A DNA stretch of 10,575 nt from Alphaproteobacteria bacterium (GTDB lineage: Bacteria > Pseudomonadota > Alphaproteobacteria > RF32 > CAG-239), in the NCBI GenBank assembly GCA_017958895.1, contig JAGDBT010000160.1, positions 1 through 10,575 on the forward strand, in the 5' to 3' direction. This document shows, in pieces, positions 1 to 7,473 of this stretch. Both the position numbers and the translations under genes were made by a program. The notes beneath the pieces were generated by a model. It was not told the DNA's origin and searched no databases. It saw only the letters and a list, made by a program, of their open reading frames with translations. The first letter of the stretch is position 1. Each line of letters begins with the position of its first letter.

Positions 1-19
1 ACTCTCGGGTGCTTTTTTT
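1..19 (+). terminator. Right half of a rho-independent terminator cut by the window edge
   Basis: The window opens with ACTCTCGGGTGC followed by seven T residues. This looks like the 3' arm and T-tract of an intrinsic terminator whose 5' arm lies to the left of position 1. It would serve a + strand gene outside the window. It could instead be a fragment of the palindromic element found at 24-53, because the CTCGGG core is shared. Confidence 0.45.
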
Positions 20-23
20 ACCC

Positions 24-53
24 TGTCACTCTCGGGTTTATCCCGAGAGTCCA
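24..53 (-). repeat. Single palindromic intergenic element, inverted relative to the array at 61-220
   Basis: A 30-bp element with TGTCA at one end and TCCA at the other encloses a perfect 9-bp inverted repeat (ACTCTCGGG / CCCGAGAGT) around a TTTAT loop. Its reverse complement aligns with the repeat units that follow, with both ends conserved. One base pair of the stem differs from those units on both arms at once, C-G here against T-A there, so the hairpin is preserved. Confidence 0.8.
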
Positions 54-60
54 TTAAAGT

Positions 61-220
61 GGATTCTCGGCACAAGACCGAGAATGACAATAAAAGAAGT
101 GGATTCTCGGCACAAGACCGAGAATGACAATAAAAGGAGTGGATTCTCGGGACAAGGCCGAGTATGACAATAAAAGGAGTGGATTCTCGGGACAAGGCCG
201 AGTATGACAATAAAATAATA
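61..220 (+). repeat. Four tandem 40-bp units, each carrying a palindromic element
   Basis: GGATTCTCGG recurs at 61, 101, 141 and 181, giving an exact 40-bp period. Each unit holds a hairpin core (ATTCTCGG, about 7 nt, CCGAGAAT), then GACAATAAAA and a short linker. Units 1 and 2 share a perfect 8-bp stem. Units 3 and 4 share a variant loop (GACAAGG) and one stem mismatch (CCGAGTAT). The last 4 bases of unit 4 diverge. The pairing of variants suggests stepwise tandem duplication. No open reading frame explains the array. The TGTCA...TCCA layout resembles short palindromic intergenic elements known from alphaproteobacterial and rickettsial genomes; family membership is inference. Confidence 0.9.
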
Positions 221-246
221 GCACCCTTGAAACAGTAGAATAAAAG

Positions 247-274
247 AAAGGCCTCTCGGTTAAGAGAGGCCTTT
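247..274 (-). terminator. Intrinsic terminator of the large - strand gene
   Basis: A perfect 11-bp stem (AAAGGCCTCTC / GAGAGGCCTTT) encloses the 6-nt loop GGTTAA. It lies 27 nt beyond the TAA stop of the large - strand gene. On the - strand the stem is followed by CTTTTATTCT, a moderate U-tract. On the + strand it is followed by CGGGTTTTC, so weak activity in the other direction is possible. Confidence 0.8.
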
Positions 275-300
275 CGGGTTTTCACAAAGTGTTTGATTTA

Positions 301-3300
301 TTATCTTCCGCCGTCGTGGCTGATGGTCACAGGCTTGGAAGTCTTGGTTCCCACACCCAAAGAACCGGCTCTGCGATCTTTGGAATAACCGCCCATAACA
401 TTGGATTCAACTTCACCATTGGCGGCAGAGCCGTCATTCTGGTTAATGTTATCCGTCCAAACACCGCCGGAAGCAGTTCCATCCGGTCTTTGAGCAGGTT
501 GCTCGGTTGCACCTTTATGCCAAGCGTTTTGGTATGTGTCGGTACAATCAGAACCGTCGCCGCGCGCACCGGCAAAGTAGTTATTTGTTTCACCGATACC
601 AGCGCCTTCACCGGTAATTTTACCGTTGGCGGCAATACGATGCAAGTCAGCACTCAAAGCGCCCTCAAAGTCATCATATCCGTCAGGATGTCCGCACAAG
701 ATAATACTATTAAGAGCACTGGTTTCATCATGACGAGTAGAGAACATCGGATAACCTTCTTTATCCAAACGCGTAATAAGGAAGCCTTTCGGACCGTTTT
801 TGGTTTTTTCACTTTGCTCAATAACCTTCAGATATTTATAAAGAACATCCTCGGTTGTCATTTGCTTGTCAAACAAATCCGGATTGTTGTTGAACAAGTC
901 GTTCAAGGCATCGGCTTTGTCTTCATTTTGATTCAACAAGATGTTGGCAAATGATTGTTGCAAAGCATCAGGATCATTTTGAGCCATATCACCGATTTTT
1001 TCAGCGCTCATGCCCAAAGCTTTTTCTAACAAAGCGGCACTTTCTTCATCTTGAAGCATATCTTGTAAAACATTCGTATCAACATGCGATAAGTCTTTGA
1101 ATAAATCCGGATTTACATGTTTGGCGAATTCCACATTGGTATACATGGTTGCAAAGGATTCTTCCGGAGATTTATTTTCCAAACCGAAGATGTCGGCATG
1201 TCTTGCATAAATACCGGTAATGTCGCGCTTGAGTTCATTCCAGTGAGCTTCGGTAATTCCCATAGCTTCATTATACTCGGTAGGAACTTCAGGAGCAACA
1301 AAAGCTTGAGTGGTTTCGGCCAAAGCTTGTGCACCATCACCGCCTTGAGCATCTTCAAGACCTAATTCTTTGTTCAAATCAATGTCTTCAATGTTGGTAT
1401 TACCACCGGCAATTGCGGCGGAATCAGCGGCGGCGCTGTCAACAGAAAGACTGTCTGCCTGAGCCTTGCCGACAAATTTGCTGAAGATTCTACCCAATAA
1501 AGTATCCGGTTTGGCTGTATCGGCAACTGCCGCAACTCCGTTATCGGAAGCTACTGCTTCAACAGCAGCGGCACCCTTGCCGGAAGTTATGGCAGCTATG
1601 GCAGCAGAATTGTTATTGCGGCCGGAATTCAGAACTTCATCAAGAGTGGCATGACCATTGCCGGCATTACCGGTTGTCGGAATATTTTCAACAACATTGG
1701 CATTGCCTGCATGAACAGGAGCCACAAGACTCTGCAACAAAACAGAACCACCGGCCAAGATGGCGCCCCATTTAAGGCCTTTTTTGCTTTGTTCGTAATA
1801 AGCCTTATTTTCTTCACTCTTATTAACCTTATACTTAATTCCGTCAGTGATAAAGGTTGCGGCTTGAGCCATTACCGGAGTAATGGATCTTACAACACAA
1901 GACTTAAAGCGCATAGCTTTGCTGGCCAGAGCCAATTTAGTTACATTAGCCGTGTTAGTTAAAGCCGTGTCCACACCAAGCTTGGCTATTGAAGAATTTG
2001 CTATACCGCAAGTAATGCCGGCGGCAAGACATCCAAAACCAACTTTGGCGCAATAACCTATGGCATCACGTGAATTGCTGAAGATTGATTTAACAGCATT
2101 CTTCAAACCTTTCAGACCTTTCCACTTGGATATATCTTCTTTGGCTTTGCGAGCTTTTTCACGTTCATCATGACGTTTTTGAATAATCGGGAATACAGCG
2201 CTTCCGGCAGCTACATATGAGGCATAAGCTTTGGTCGCGACGGCCAATAAAGCGGCATTGCCGTGAGCAACAGCAACTGCGGAAACAGTACCATAGGCCA
2301 GTGTAGCAAGAGTATTAGCTGCAAATTGAGCTTTGTTGGCTCTGAAGTTTTCTGCTACCTTTTTGAAAGTGCCCCAAATTTTAGGATAGTTGCTACCCAT
2401 CCATGAATCAAATTCACCGGCATGTTTTCTTACTTTGTCTGATAAAGTCTTGGCATAGCCCTTAATATCCAAATGGTTGGCTAAGTCATCAATTTTTACC
2501 TTGGCATCAGCGGCCGCGGCAACAATTTTATCAATACGAATTTTGATTTTTTCTTTCTTGTCGGCAAAGAATTCTTTCAAAGTTTCTAAAGAGTTCTTGG
2601 AAACTTCTTGCATATATTTAATGTATTCTTCGGTTCCGACTTCGTTTTCCGCACCTTCCGGTTCACGAATTTTTTCAGCTTCGCGAGCCTTCATTAAATT
2701 GAATGCGTAATAGTCTTCAACTTCATCCTTTATAAGAGCTTCTTTGTCAGCACTCGGATCATTGAAATTCTTCATCCATTCCCAATCAAGGGTATGAGCA
2801 ACCAAAATATTGGTTTTGGTGGTGCGCCACAAAGCTTCTAAAGCAATCTTTCTCTGTTCTTCATCAACATTTTTGTCTTCTTCGTTGATGAAGTCAACTT
2901 TATCGGAATATTCTTTAATAACCGCCATCCATTTAGGATTGCCTTCTTCATCTTTTTCTTCTAAGGCATCCAACGCAGCCTTTAAGGCATCATAGTTTTT
3001 CTCGGCCGTTGCGGAATCCTTAATTTCATCCGGACCATCATAGGTGTCGGATTTATCAGTATCGGCGGTATCACTTTCGGAAGAAGTTGCTTCGGTAATA
3101 TAAGTATTTGCCGTAGCAAAAATTTCTTTTGCTACGGAACCACCCGAAGGGGTATCTCTGGTAATAGCCGCTCTGGCTTGACTCATTCTCAATTCGTCAT
3201 AACGTTTTTCCTGCTTTTCATCTCTATAATCGGAAGAAGGCTGTAACTTTGATAATTCAGCAGTTTCATCATCAAGCTCTTTATCAATGCTTTCAATAAA

Positions 3301-3420
3301 TAATCTGCGGAAGGCAGCGTCTACAGTCTCATTATCATACATGAAAGTATGATTGATAACTTCTTTGGCTGTATCCAATTCCATATCTACTGACAATATG
3401 TTCAAATGTTTTAATTCCAT
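301..3420 (-). CDS. Large uncharacterised protein (1039 aa) with central hydrophobic segments and an internal signal-peptide-like stretch
   Basis: I do not recognise the family. The ATG at 3420 is chosen because AGGAG (3433-3429) precedes it by 8 nt and a promoter lies just upstream; the longer frame from 3477 would start inside that promoter. Residues 1-300 are charged, rich in D, E and K, and probably helical or coiled. Hydrophobic stretches at about 365-412, 455-478 and 551-571 suggest membrane association. The third has the form of a signal peptide: KKGLK, a hydrophobic core, then PVHA followed by GNAN. Residues 572-700 are low-complexity, rich in A, G, N and D. Residues 715-905 look like an acidic helical domain. 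The C-terminus (910-1039) is rich in G, N and D, with two Cys at 909 and 959. It may be an envelope or exported protein with a cytoplasmic N-half, but this is inference. It is monocistronic, bounded by its own promoter and terminator. Confidence 0.85.
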   Translation of the reverse strand: MELKHLNILSVDMELDTAKEVINHTFMYDNETVDAAFRRLFIESIDKELDDETAELSKLQPSSDYRDEKQEKRYDELRMSQARAAITRDTPSGGSVAKEIFATANTYITEATSSESDTADTDKSDTYDGPDEIKDSATAEKNYDALKAALDALEEKDEEGNPKWMAVIKEYSDKVDFINEEDKNVDEEQRKIALEALWRTTKTNILVAHTLDWEWMKNFNDPSADKEALIKDEVEDYYAFNLMKAREAEKIREPEGAENEVGTEEYIKYMQEVSKNSLETLKEFFADKKEKIKIRIDKIVAAAADAKVKIDDLANHLDIKGYAKTLSDKVRKHAGEFDSWMGSNYPKIWGTFKKVAENFRANKAQFAANTLATLAYGTVSAVAVAHGNAALLAVATKAYASYVAAGSAVFPIIQKRHDEREKARKAKEDISKWKGLKGLKNAVKSIFSNSRDAIGYCAKVGFGCLAAGITCGIANSSIAKLGVDTALTNTANVTKLALASKAMRFKSCVVRSITPVMAQAATFITDGIKYKVNKSEENKAYYEQSKKGLKWGAILAGGSVLLQSLVAPVHAGNANVVENIPTTGNAGNGHATLDEVLNSGRNNNSAAIAAITSGKGAAAVEAVASDNGVAAVADTAKPDTLLGRIFSKFVGKAQADSLSVDSAAADSAAIAGGNTNIEDIDLNKELGLEDAQGGDGAQALAETTQAFVAPEVPTEYNEAMGITEAHWNELKRDITGIYARHADIFGLENKSPEESFATMYTNVEFAKHVNPDLFKDLSHVDTNVLQDMLQDEESAALLEKALGMSAEKIGDMAQNDPDALQQSFANILLNQNEDKADALNDLFNNNPDLFDKQMTTEDVLYKYLKVIEQSEKTKNGPKGFLITRLDKEGYPMFSTRHDETSALNSIILCGHPDGYDDFEGALSADLHRIAANGKITGEGAGIGETNNYFAGARGDGSDCTDTYQNAWHKGATEQPAQRPDGTASGGVWTDNINQNDGSAANGEVESNVMGGYSKDRRAGSLGVGTKTSKPVTISHDGGR

Positions 3421-3465
3421 TGTGAAAACTCCTAGTTGTGCATATTTCAAAAAATTACTGAAGTG

Positions 3466-3494
3466 AATATACATCATTTTTTACCCTTTTGCAA
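3466..3494 (-). promoter_or_regulatory. Sigma70-type promoter of the large - strand gene
   Basis: Read on the - strand, TTGCAA (3494-3489) and TATATT (3471-3466) are separated by exactly 17 nt. Transcription would start near 3459 and give a leader of about 39 nt that contains the AGGAG ribosome site. This arrangement rules out the upstream in-frame ATG at 3477. Confidence 0.75.
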
Positions 3495-3572
3495 CACTTT
3501 TTTTGTCAAAAAATGCATTTTTTTTTAATTTTTTTTTAGAATGCCCGCCAAAATCCCTAATTATATAGCCTA

Positions 3573-3599
3573 TTGACAAATATAGAGAAAAATTGTCAA
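3573..3599. promoter_or_regulatory. Perfect inverted repeat upstream of queA, candidate operator
   Basis: TTGACAA (3573-3579) and its exact reverse complement TTGTCAA (3593-3599) flank a 13-nt AT-rich spacer. The half-sites sit about two helical turns apart centre to centre, a spacing typical of dimeric regulators. TTGACA also looks like a -35 box, but I find no good -10 at the normal distance on either strand. The site lies between the divergent promoters of the large - strand gene and queA. Confidence 0.4.
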
Positions 3600-3631
3600 A
3601 CATTATATATGGTGCGGAAAGAATAAAATGC

Positions 3632-3659
3632 TTGCTTTACGACGGGTTAGATATTATAA
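3632..3659 (+). promoter_or_regulatory. Possible promoter for queA
   Basis: TTGCTT (3632-3637) is followed after 16 nt by TTATAA (3654-3659). This would start transcription about 20 nt before the queA ATG, just upstream of its AAAGGA ribosome site at 3674-3679. The match is only moderate, and other AT-rich hexamers nearby could serve. Confidence 0.35.
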
Positions 3660-3686
3660 AAGGGCTGTTTCGGAAAGGATTCGCCA

Positions 3687-4769
3687 ATGAAAGTTGAGCT
3701 TTTTGACTTTGAACTTGATAAAGATTTAATTGCCAAACAACCGGCTTCGCCGAGAGATGCTTCTCGTTTGTTGGACTTGTCGGAAGAAAAAGTTATAAAC
3801 GACAGGCATTTTTATGATTTGCCGCAGTTGTTGCGCAAGGGAGATGTTATGGTGTTTAACGATACCAAGGTTATTCCGGCGCGCTTATACGGCAAAAGAG
3901 GCGAGGCTTTGGTTGAAGTTACGCTCTATCATCCGGATGACGGAATCAGTTGGTGGTCGTTTATTAAAAACTCCAAACGACTCCGTGTCGGTGATGAAAT
4001 CAGCTTTTATACCGCAGATATAACCGCAGAAGAATCGGATTTTAAAGCGACGGTAATTTCCAAAAACGAGGAAGACGGAGTCTTAATTAAATTTAATGAG
4101 AATCCCGAGCGACTCGGCAAACAATTAGAAAAATACGGCTCTATGCCGCTGCCGCCGTATATTAAACGCGATAAACCTTTGCCGGGGTTGTGGAATCCGT
4201 ATAATGACAAAGAAGACTATCAAACCGTTTATGCCAAACACGAGGGAGCGGTGGCCGCTCCGACCGCCGGTTTGCATTTTACCGACAGATTGCTCAAAGA
4301 AATAGATGATATGGGAGTAAAACGGGTGTTTTTAACTCTGCATGTGGGGGCGGGAACCTTTTTGCCGGTAAAAACCGAAGATACGGAAAATCATAAAATG
4401 CATGCCGAATACGGAGTTATCAGTGAGGAAACCTGCAAGATTATAAATCAGGCAAAAAAAGAAGGCAGAAGAATTATTGCCGTCGGCACAACTTCGGTAA
4501 GACTTTTGGAAAGTGCGGCCGATGATAAGGGAGTGTTGCAACCGTTTTGCGGCGAGACGGATATTTTTATTACGCCGGGGTATAAATTCAAAATTCTGGA
4601 TATGATTATTACGAATTTCCATTTGCCGAAATCCACTCTGTTTATGTTGATTTGCGCCATCGGCGGAACCGAGAGAATGAAACAGGCTTATCAGCATGCC
4701 ATTGCGGAAAAATATCGCTTTTATTCATACGGCGACAGTTCAATAATCAAATGCATAAATAAAATTTAA
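3687..4769 (+). CDS. queA: S-adenosylmethionine:tRNA ribosyltransferase-isomerase QueA
   Basis: QueA transfers and isomerises the ribosyl moiety of SAM onto 7-aminomethyl-7-deazaguanine at tRNA position 34, giving epoxyqueuosine. It is a cytoplasmic enzyme of queuosine biosynthesis. The 360-residue length is normal for the family. Diagnostic segments are an N-terminal block around residues 47-69 (LLRKGDVMVFNDTKVIPARL), HEGAVAAPTAGLHFT at 185-199, LHVGAGTFLPVK at 218-229, VGTTSVRLLE at 266-275, TNFHLPKSTLFML at 309-321 and a YRFYSYGD tail at 343-350. AAAGGA lies 7 nt before the ATG. No tgt gene follows, although queA and tgt are neighbours in many bacteria. The downstream membrane-protein gene starts 40 nt later on the same strand and is probably cotranscribed. 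Confidence 0.97.
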   Translation: MKVELFDFELDKDLIAKQPASPRDASRLLDLSEEKVINDRHFYDLPQLLRKGDVMVFNDTKVIPARLYGKRGEALVEVTLYHPDDGISWWSFIKNSKRLRVGDEISFYTADITAEESDFKATVISKNEEDGVLIKFNENPERLGKQLEKYGSMPLPPYIKRDKPLPGLWNPYNDKEDYQTVYAKHEGAVAAPTAGLHFTDRLLKEIDDMGVKRVFLTLHVGAGTFLPVKTEDTENHKMHAEYGVISEETCKIINQAKKEGRRIIAVGTTSVRLLESAADDKGVLQPFCGETDIFITPGYKFKILDMIITNFHLPKSTLFMLICAIGGTERMKQAYQHAIAEKYRFYSYGDSSIIKCINKI

Positions 4770-4809
4770 ACTCTTTTTGCTTAAAATCTTCGGCAAAAGG
4801 GGAAATAAA

Positions 4810-5976
4810 GTGCAGAAATTTGCCGGCATAAAATATATTCTGTCAACGATAAAAAGTTCTTTTTTACCGGCCATGTTTTTGTTGTTCGGTTTGGCACTTT
4901 TTTATGCGCAAAATCCGTTTTCTGAGCTGACCGAAAATGTTTTGCATTATTGTTTTTTCGGAGTTTCGGCAGTTTGTCTGGTGGTTTTGGGGATATTTAA
5001 TCTCTCCAAGCCGTTTTTCAGTTTGCTGGTTATAGTGGCAAGTTATATTTGTGTTAATCGGATAAAACAAGCGGCCGGAGAGGATTTTTTTGCCACACCG
5101 GAGTTTTTAAGCTTGAGTATGGCAGTGCCGCTTAATTTATGTTTTCTATATTTTTTGCCGCAGATGAAGCTGAGAACAAATGCTTCTTTTCATGTGTTGC
5201 TGTTTTTATTGGCCGAAGCGGTGGTTTGGGAATATGCGGCATCTTTTTTGGCGCAAATACCTTTTGTTAATATAACTTTTCAGGCTTTAAGCGGCTGGGC
5301 TTTCCTGATAACCATTGCCGTGTTGGCGGCGATGGCGGTTGATATGAGCCTTAAAAATACGGTGGCAAACATCGGTTTGTTTTATGCCACGACAGCCTAT
5401 CTGATGAGTATGATTTATGCAAATAATGCGTCCGGATTGACAATTTTTTATTTGTCTGCGGCTTTGATTATGTTTTTATGTTCGGTATGGGATATTTATT
5501 GGAATTATCGTTTTGATTATTTGGAAAATGTCGGCAGTTGTCGTTCATATTTGAAACAGGCCACCGTGAAATTTCCGTTTAAATATACCATTGTTTTGTT
5601 CGGAATTGATAATAGCGATAAGTTGCTGAAAGCTATCGGCAGGGCCAAAATGAAAACCTTGGAGCAAATGCTGATTAACCGAATTTATGCCATGCCGTAT
5701 GATTTGAGTATTTTTCGTTATAATGAAACGGAGTTGCTGATGGTATTTAAAAACGAAGATGCAAAGCATTCCAAGGAATTTGCCGAAAATATCCGGCACA
5801 ATATCGCTTCATCGGAGTTTGTGTTCAGCAACAATAAGAGTGTTAAAATAACCATATCCGGCTGTGTGTCTGAGAAAACCCGTAAAGATTTAAATGCTTC
5901 GGAAGTAACGGACAGAGCGCATAGTGCGTTGCAAAAAAACAACCGCTTTCACGGCAATATTATAATGGTGGCTTAG
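4810..5976 (+). CDS. Multi-pass membrane protein with a degenerate GGDEF-like domain
   Basis: The GTG at 4810 is preferred over a TTG at 4777 because AGGGGA (4798-4803) sits 6 nt before it; this gives 388 residues. About eight hydrophobic segments fill residues 18-232 (near 18-34, 44-63, 69-83, 99-116, 126-148, 160-179, 185-203 and 210-231). The soluble C-terminus (about 240-388) has the layout of a diguanylate cyclase domain: an FGIDNSDKLLKAIG strand-helix start at 264-277, RYNETELLMVF at 303-313 where an active enzyme has RYGGDEF, VKITISGCVS at 345-354 in place of the TVSIG strand, and TDRAHSALQKNNRFHGN at 367-383, matching the ADxALYxAKxxGRN helix. The GGDEF loop is replaced by NETEL and the metal-binding Asp region is altered, so cyclic-di-GMP synthesis is unlikely. 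A sensory or scaffolding role is inference. It lies 40 nt after queA, and its TAG stop overlaps the end of lgt. Confidence 0.75.
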   Translation: MQKFAGIKYILSTIKSSFLPAMFLLFGLALFYAQNPFSELTENVLHYCFFGVSAVCLVVLGIFNLSKPFFSLLVIVASYICVNRIKQAAGEDFFATPEFLSLSMAVPLNLCFLYFLPQMKLRTNASFHVLLFLLAEAVVWEYAASFLAQIPFVNITFQALSGWAFLITIAVLAAMAVDMSLKNTVANIGLFYATTAYLMSMIYANNASGLTIFYLSAALIMFLCSVWDIYWNYRFDYLENVGSCRSYLKQATVKFPFKYTIVLFGIDNSDKLLKAIGRAKMKTLEQMLINRIYAMPYDLSIFRYNETELLMVFKNEDAKHSKEFAENIRHNIASSEFVFSNNKSVKITISGCVSEKTRKDLNASEVTDRAHSALQKNNRFHGNIIMVA

Positions 5977-6770
5977 TCTTTTTTAATATGAAAACTGTGC
6001 CAGACTAAATATAATCCCAAAGCAATAACGGGAACGGACAGATATTGTCCCATGGTAAAACCGCCCCAAAGTAAACCGATTTGCGTATCCGGCTCTCGGA
6101 AAGGTTCAATTAAAATTCGGCAAAGTGCATAGCCGAGCAAAAAGGCGGCGGAAATCAATCCGGTGTGTTCGCGGCAATATTTGTTTTTCCACATAAGATT
6201 AAGCACAACAAACAAAAGAATACCTTCCAGACAGGCTTCATAAAGCTGAGACGGATGCCGAGGAAGATAGCCGCCGCGCGGAAAACGAACAGCCCACGGA
6301 ACATCGCTGACGCGTCCCCACAATTCGTCATTGATGAAATTGGCCAATCGTCCGGCAAAAATACCGACCGGCACAAGCGGGGAAATTAAATCGGTTAACT
6401 TTAAGAAAGGATATTTAATCAGGCGGGCAAAAATCAACAGTGCCAGAATAACTCCGACAATTCCGCCGTGAAAGGACATGCCGCCGTGCCAAACGGCAAA
6501 AATTTCCCAAGGATTCTGTAAATATTGCGCGGTGCCGTAAAACAAAACATATCCCAAGCGGCCGCCGAAGATAATTCCGAGAGTTGTGGAAAAAGCCAAA
6601 TCATCACAATTTTGCCTGGTCAGCCCCAAATCATATTTTTTTACACGCAAACAGGCAAGCCACCAACCGAACAATATTCCGAACAAATACGCCAGAGAAT
6701 ACCAACGAATCGCCACTGGTCCGATTGAAAACAAAATCGGAGATATTTCCGGATATGCCAGTCCTGTCAT
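5973..6770 (-). CDS. lgt: Prolipoprotein diacylglyceryl transferase Lgt
   Basis: Lgt moves the diacylglyceryl group of phosphatidylglycerol onto the lipobox cysteine of prolipoproteins, the first step of lipoprotein maturation, in the inner membrane. At 265 residues it has normal length and several membrane segments. The family signature GRLANFINDELWG is at 140-152, with Arg141, Asn144 and Glu149. The SFHGGIVG block at 99-106 carries the catalytic His101. RHPSQLYEA at 171-179 and the FREPD motif at 224-228, with the conserved Arg225, complete the active-site pattern. The ATG at 6770 is preceded by AAAGGAA about 6 nt upstream on the - strand. Its stop overlaps the stop of the GGDEF-like gene by 4 bp, and no terminator is visible between them. 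It is divergent from the ybjN-like gene. Confidence 0.97.
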   Translation of the reverse strand: MTGLAYPEISPILFSIGPVAIRWYSLAYLFGILFGWWLACLRVKKYDLGLTRQNCDDLAFSTTLGIIFGGRLGYVLFYGTAQYLQNPWEIFAVWHGGMSFHGGIVGVILALLIFARLIKYPFLKLTDLISPLVPVGIFAGRLANFINDELWGRVSDVPWAVRFPRGGYLPRHPSQLYEACLEGILLFVVLNLMWKNKYCREHTGLISAAFLLGYALCRILIEPFREPDTQIGLLWGGFTMGQYLSVPVIALGLYLVWHSFHIKKD

Positions 6771-6945
6771 TTTTGTTCCTTTCCCTTAATTGCTTAAAAG
6801 TATATTAATAAAACACAGATAATCCACATCTAAAAATTTTTTATAAACACCTTTATTTTTAATTGTTTGTTTTTTCGTTATTTAAATTTTTGAGAAATTT
6901 CAATTGCGGCAAAAAAGTGGAAAACTTTACGGTAAAAATTGTTTT

Positions 6946-7473
6946 ATGCGCAAAGAGTGGCATTCTAGGATAGATTTGCAAATTTCGGATAAATTGATGC
7001 TGGCAGAAAGATTATATAAATTTAACCCGATAGACGACATTGAAAGTTTGTTTATTCAACGCCGACAAACAACCGAACGTCGCAACACCAATGAAGTGGT
7101 GGTTGAGATTTCCGGTAAGTGGGATAATATGCTGTTGTTCTTTGCTTGGGAAGAAAATCTGCGCTGTTTGCATATTTCGTGTTTGTTGAATATGGAGCCG
7201 GAAAATGTGGCACTGCCGCGAATTTTTGAATTGTTGGCTTTGTTGAACGAGGATTTGTGGGTAGGTTATTTTTCTTATTGGGAAGAAGAAAATATGCCGA
7301 TTTTCAAACACTCGCTGTTTCTTGATGAAAATGATGAGAATCTGACGGCAAAATTGACGCAGATTTTGAATATAGCCATAACGGAATGCGAGCGGGCATA
7401 TCCGATTTTTCATGCGGTTTTAAAGCAAAATATAAGTCCGCGGAAGGCCTTAATGCCTATGGTTTTGATGTGA
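6946..7473 (+). CDS. YbjN-domain protein of the alphaproteobacterial type
   Basis: This matches the alphaproteobacterial YbjN-domain proteins of about 160-170 residues. Hallmarks are NPIDDIES near the start, EVVVEISGKWDNMLLFFAWEE (split by Gly-Lys) in the middle, LHISCLLNM, LLALLNEDLWVGYFSYWEEE, FKHSLFL, and a C-terminal AITECERAYPIFHAVL followed by SPRKAL. In enteric bacteria YbjN is linked to motility and stress phenotypes; the molecular function here is unknown. The fold resembles the class I secretion chaperone-like fold. The ATG at 6946 gives 175 residues. A TTG at 6904 or a second ATG at 6997 are possible, since none has a strong ribosome site. The last 17 bp overlap the thioesterase gene on the opposite strand. 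Confidence 0.85.
   Translation: MRKEWHSRIDLQISDKLMLAERLYKFNPIDDIESLFIQRRQTTERRNTNEVVVEISGKWDNMLLFFAWEENLRCLHISCLLNMEPENVALPRIFELLALLNEDLWVGYFSYWEEENMPIFKHSLFLDENDENLTAKLTQILNIAITECERAYPIFHAVLKQNISPRKALMPMVLM

Noticed and set aside
61..220. CRISPR-like array, given four regular repeats
   Set aside because: The 40-bp period is filled by the repeat itself, with no variable spacers, and no cas gene is in the window. The units are tandem copies.
289..954. A 221-codon + strand open frame
   Set aside because: It lies wholly antisense to the C-terminal coding region of the large - strand gene, has no ribosome site and its product has no recognisable features. The - strand gene has a promoter, ribosome site and terminator.
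2816..2832. A 17-bp word (TTGGTGGTGCGCCACAA) shared with sspB at 9671-9687
   Set aside because: Both copies are inside coding sequence, in unrelated proteins and on opposite coding strands, with no similarity beyond the word. It is most likely coincidence of a partly palindromic sequence.
3421..3477. N-terminal extension of the large - strand protein to an ATG at 3477
   Set aside because: That ATG falls within the spacer and -10 region of the promoter at 3466-3494, and AGGAG correctly positions the ATG at 3420.
3573..3610. TTGACA as the -35 box of the queA promoter
   Set aside because: No acceptable -10 hexamer lies 15-19 nt downstream; the nearest AT-rich candidate is at 23 nt. The hexamer is better described as part of the inverted repeat.
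6165..6808. Several + strand open frames of 67-74 codons within and beyond lgt
   Set aside because: They are antisense shadows of lgt, which is a complete and well-conserved gene, and they lack ribosome sites and family features.
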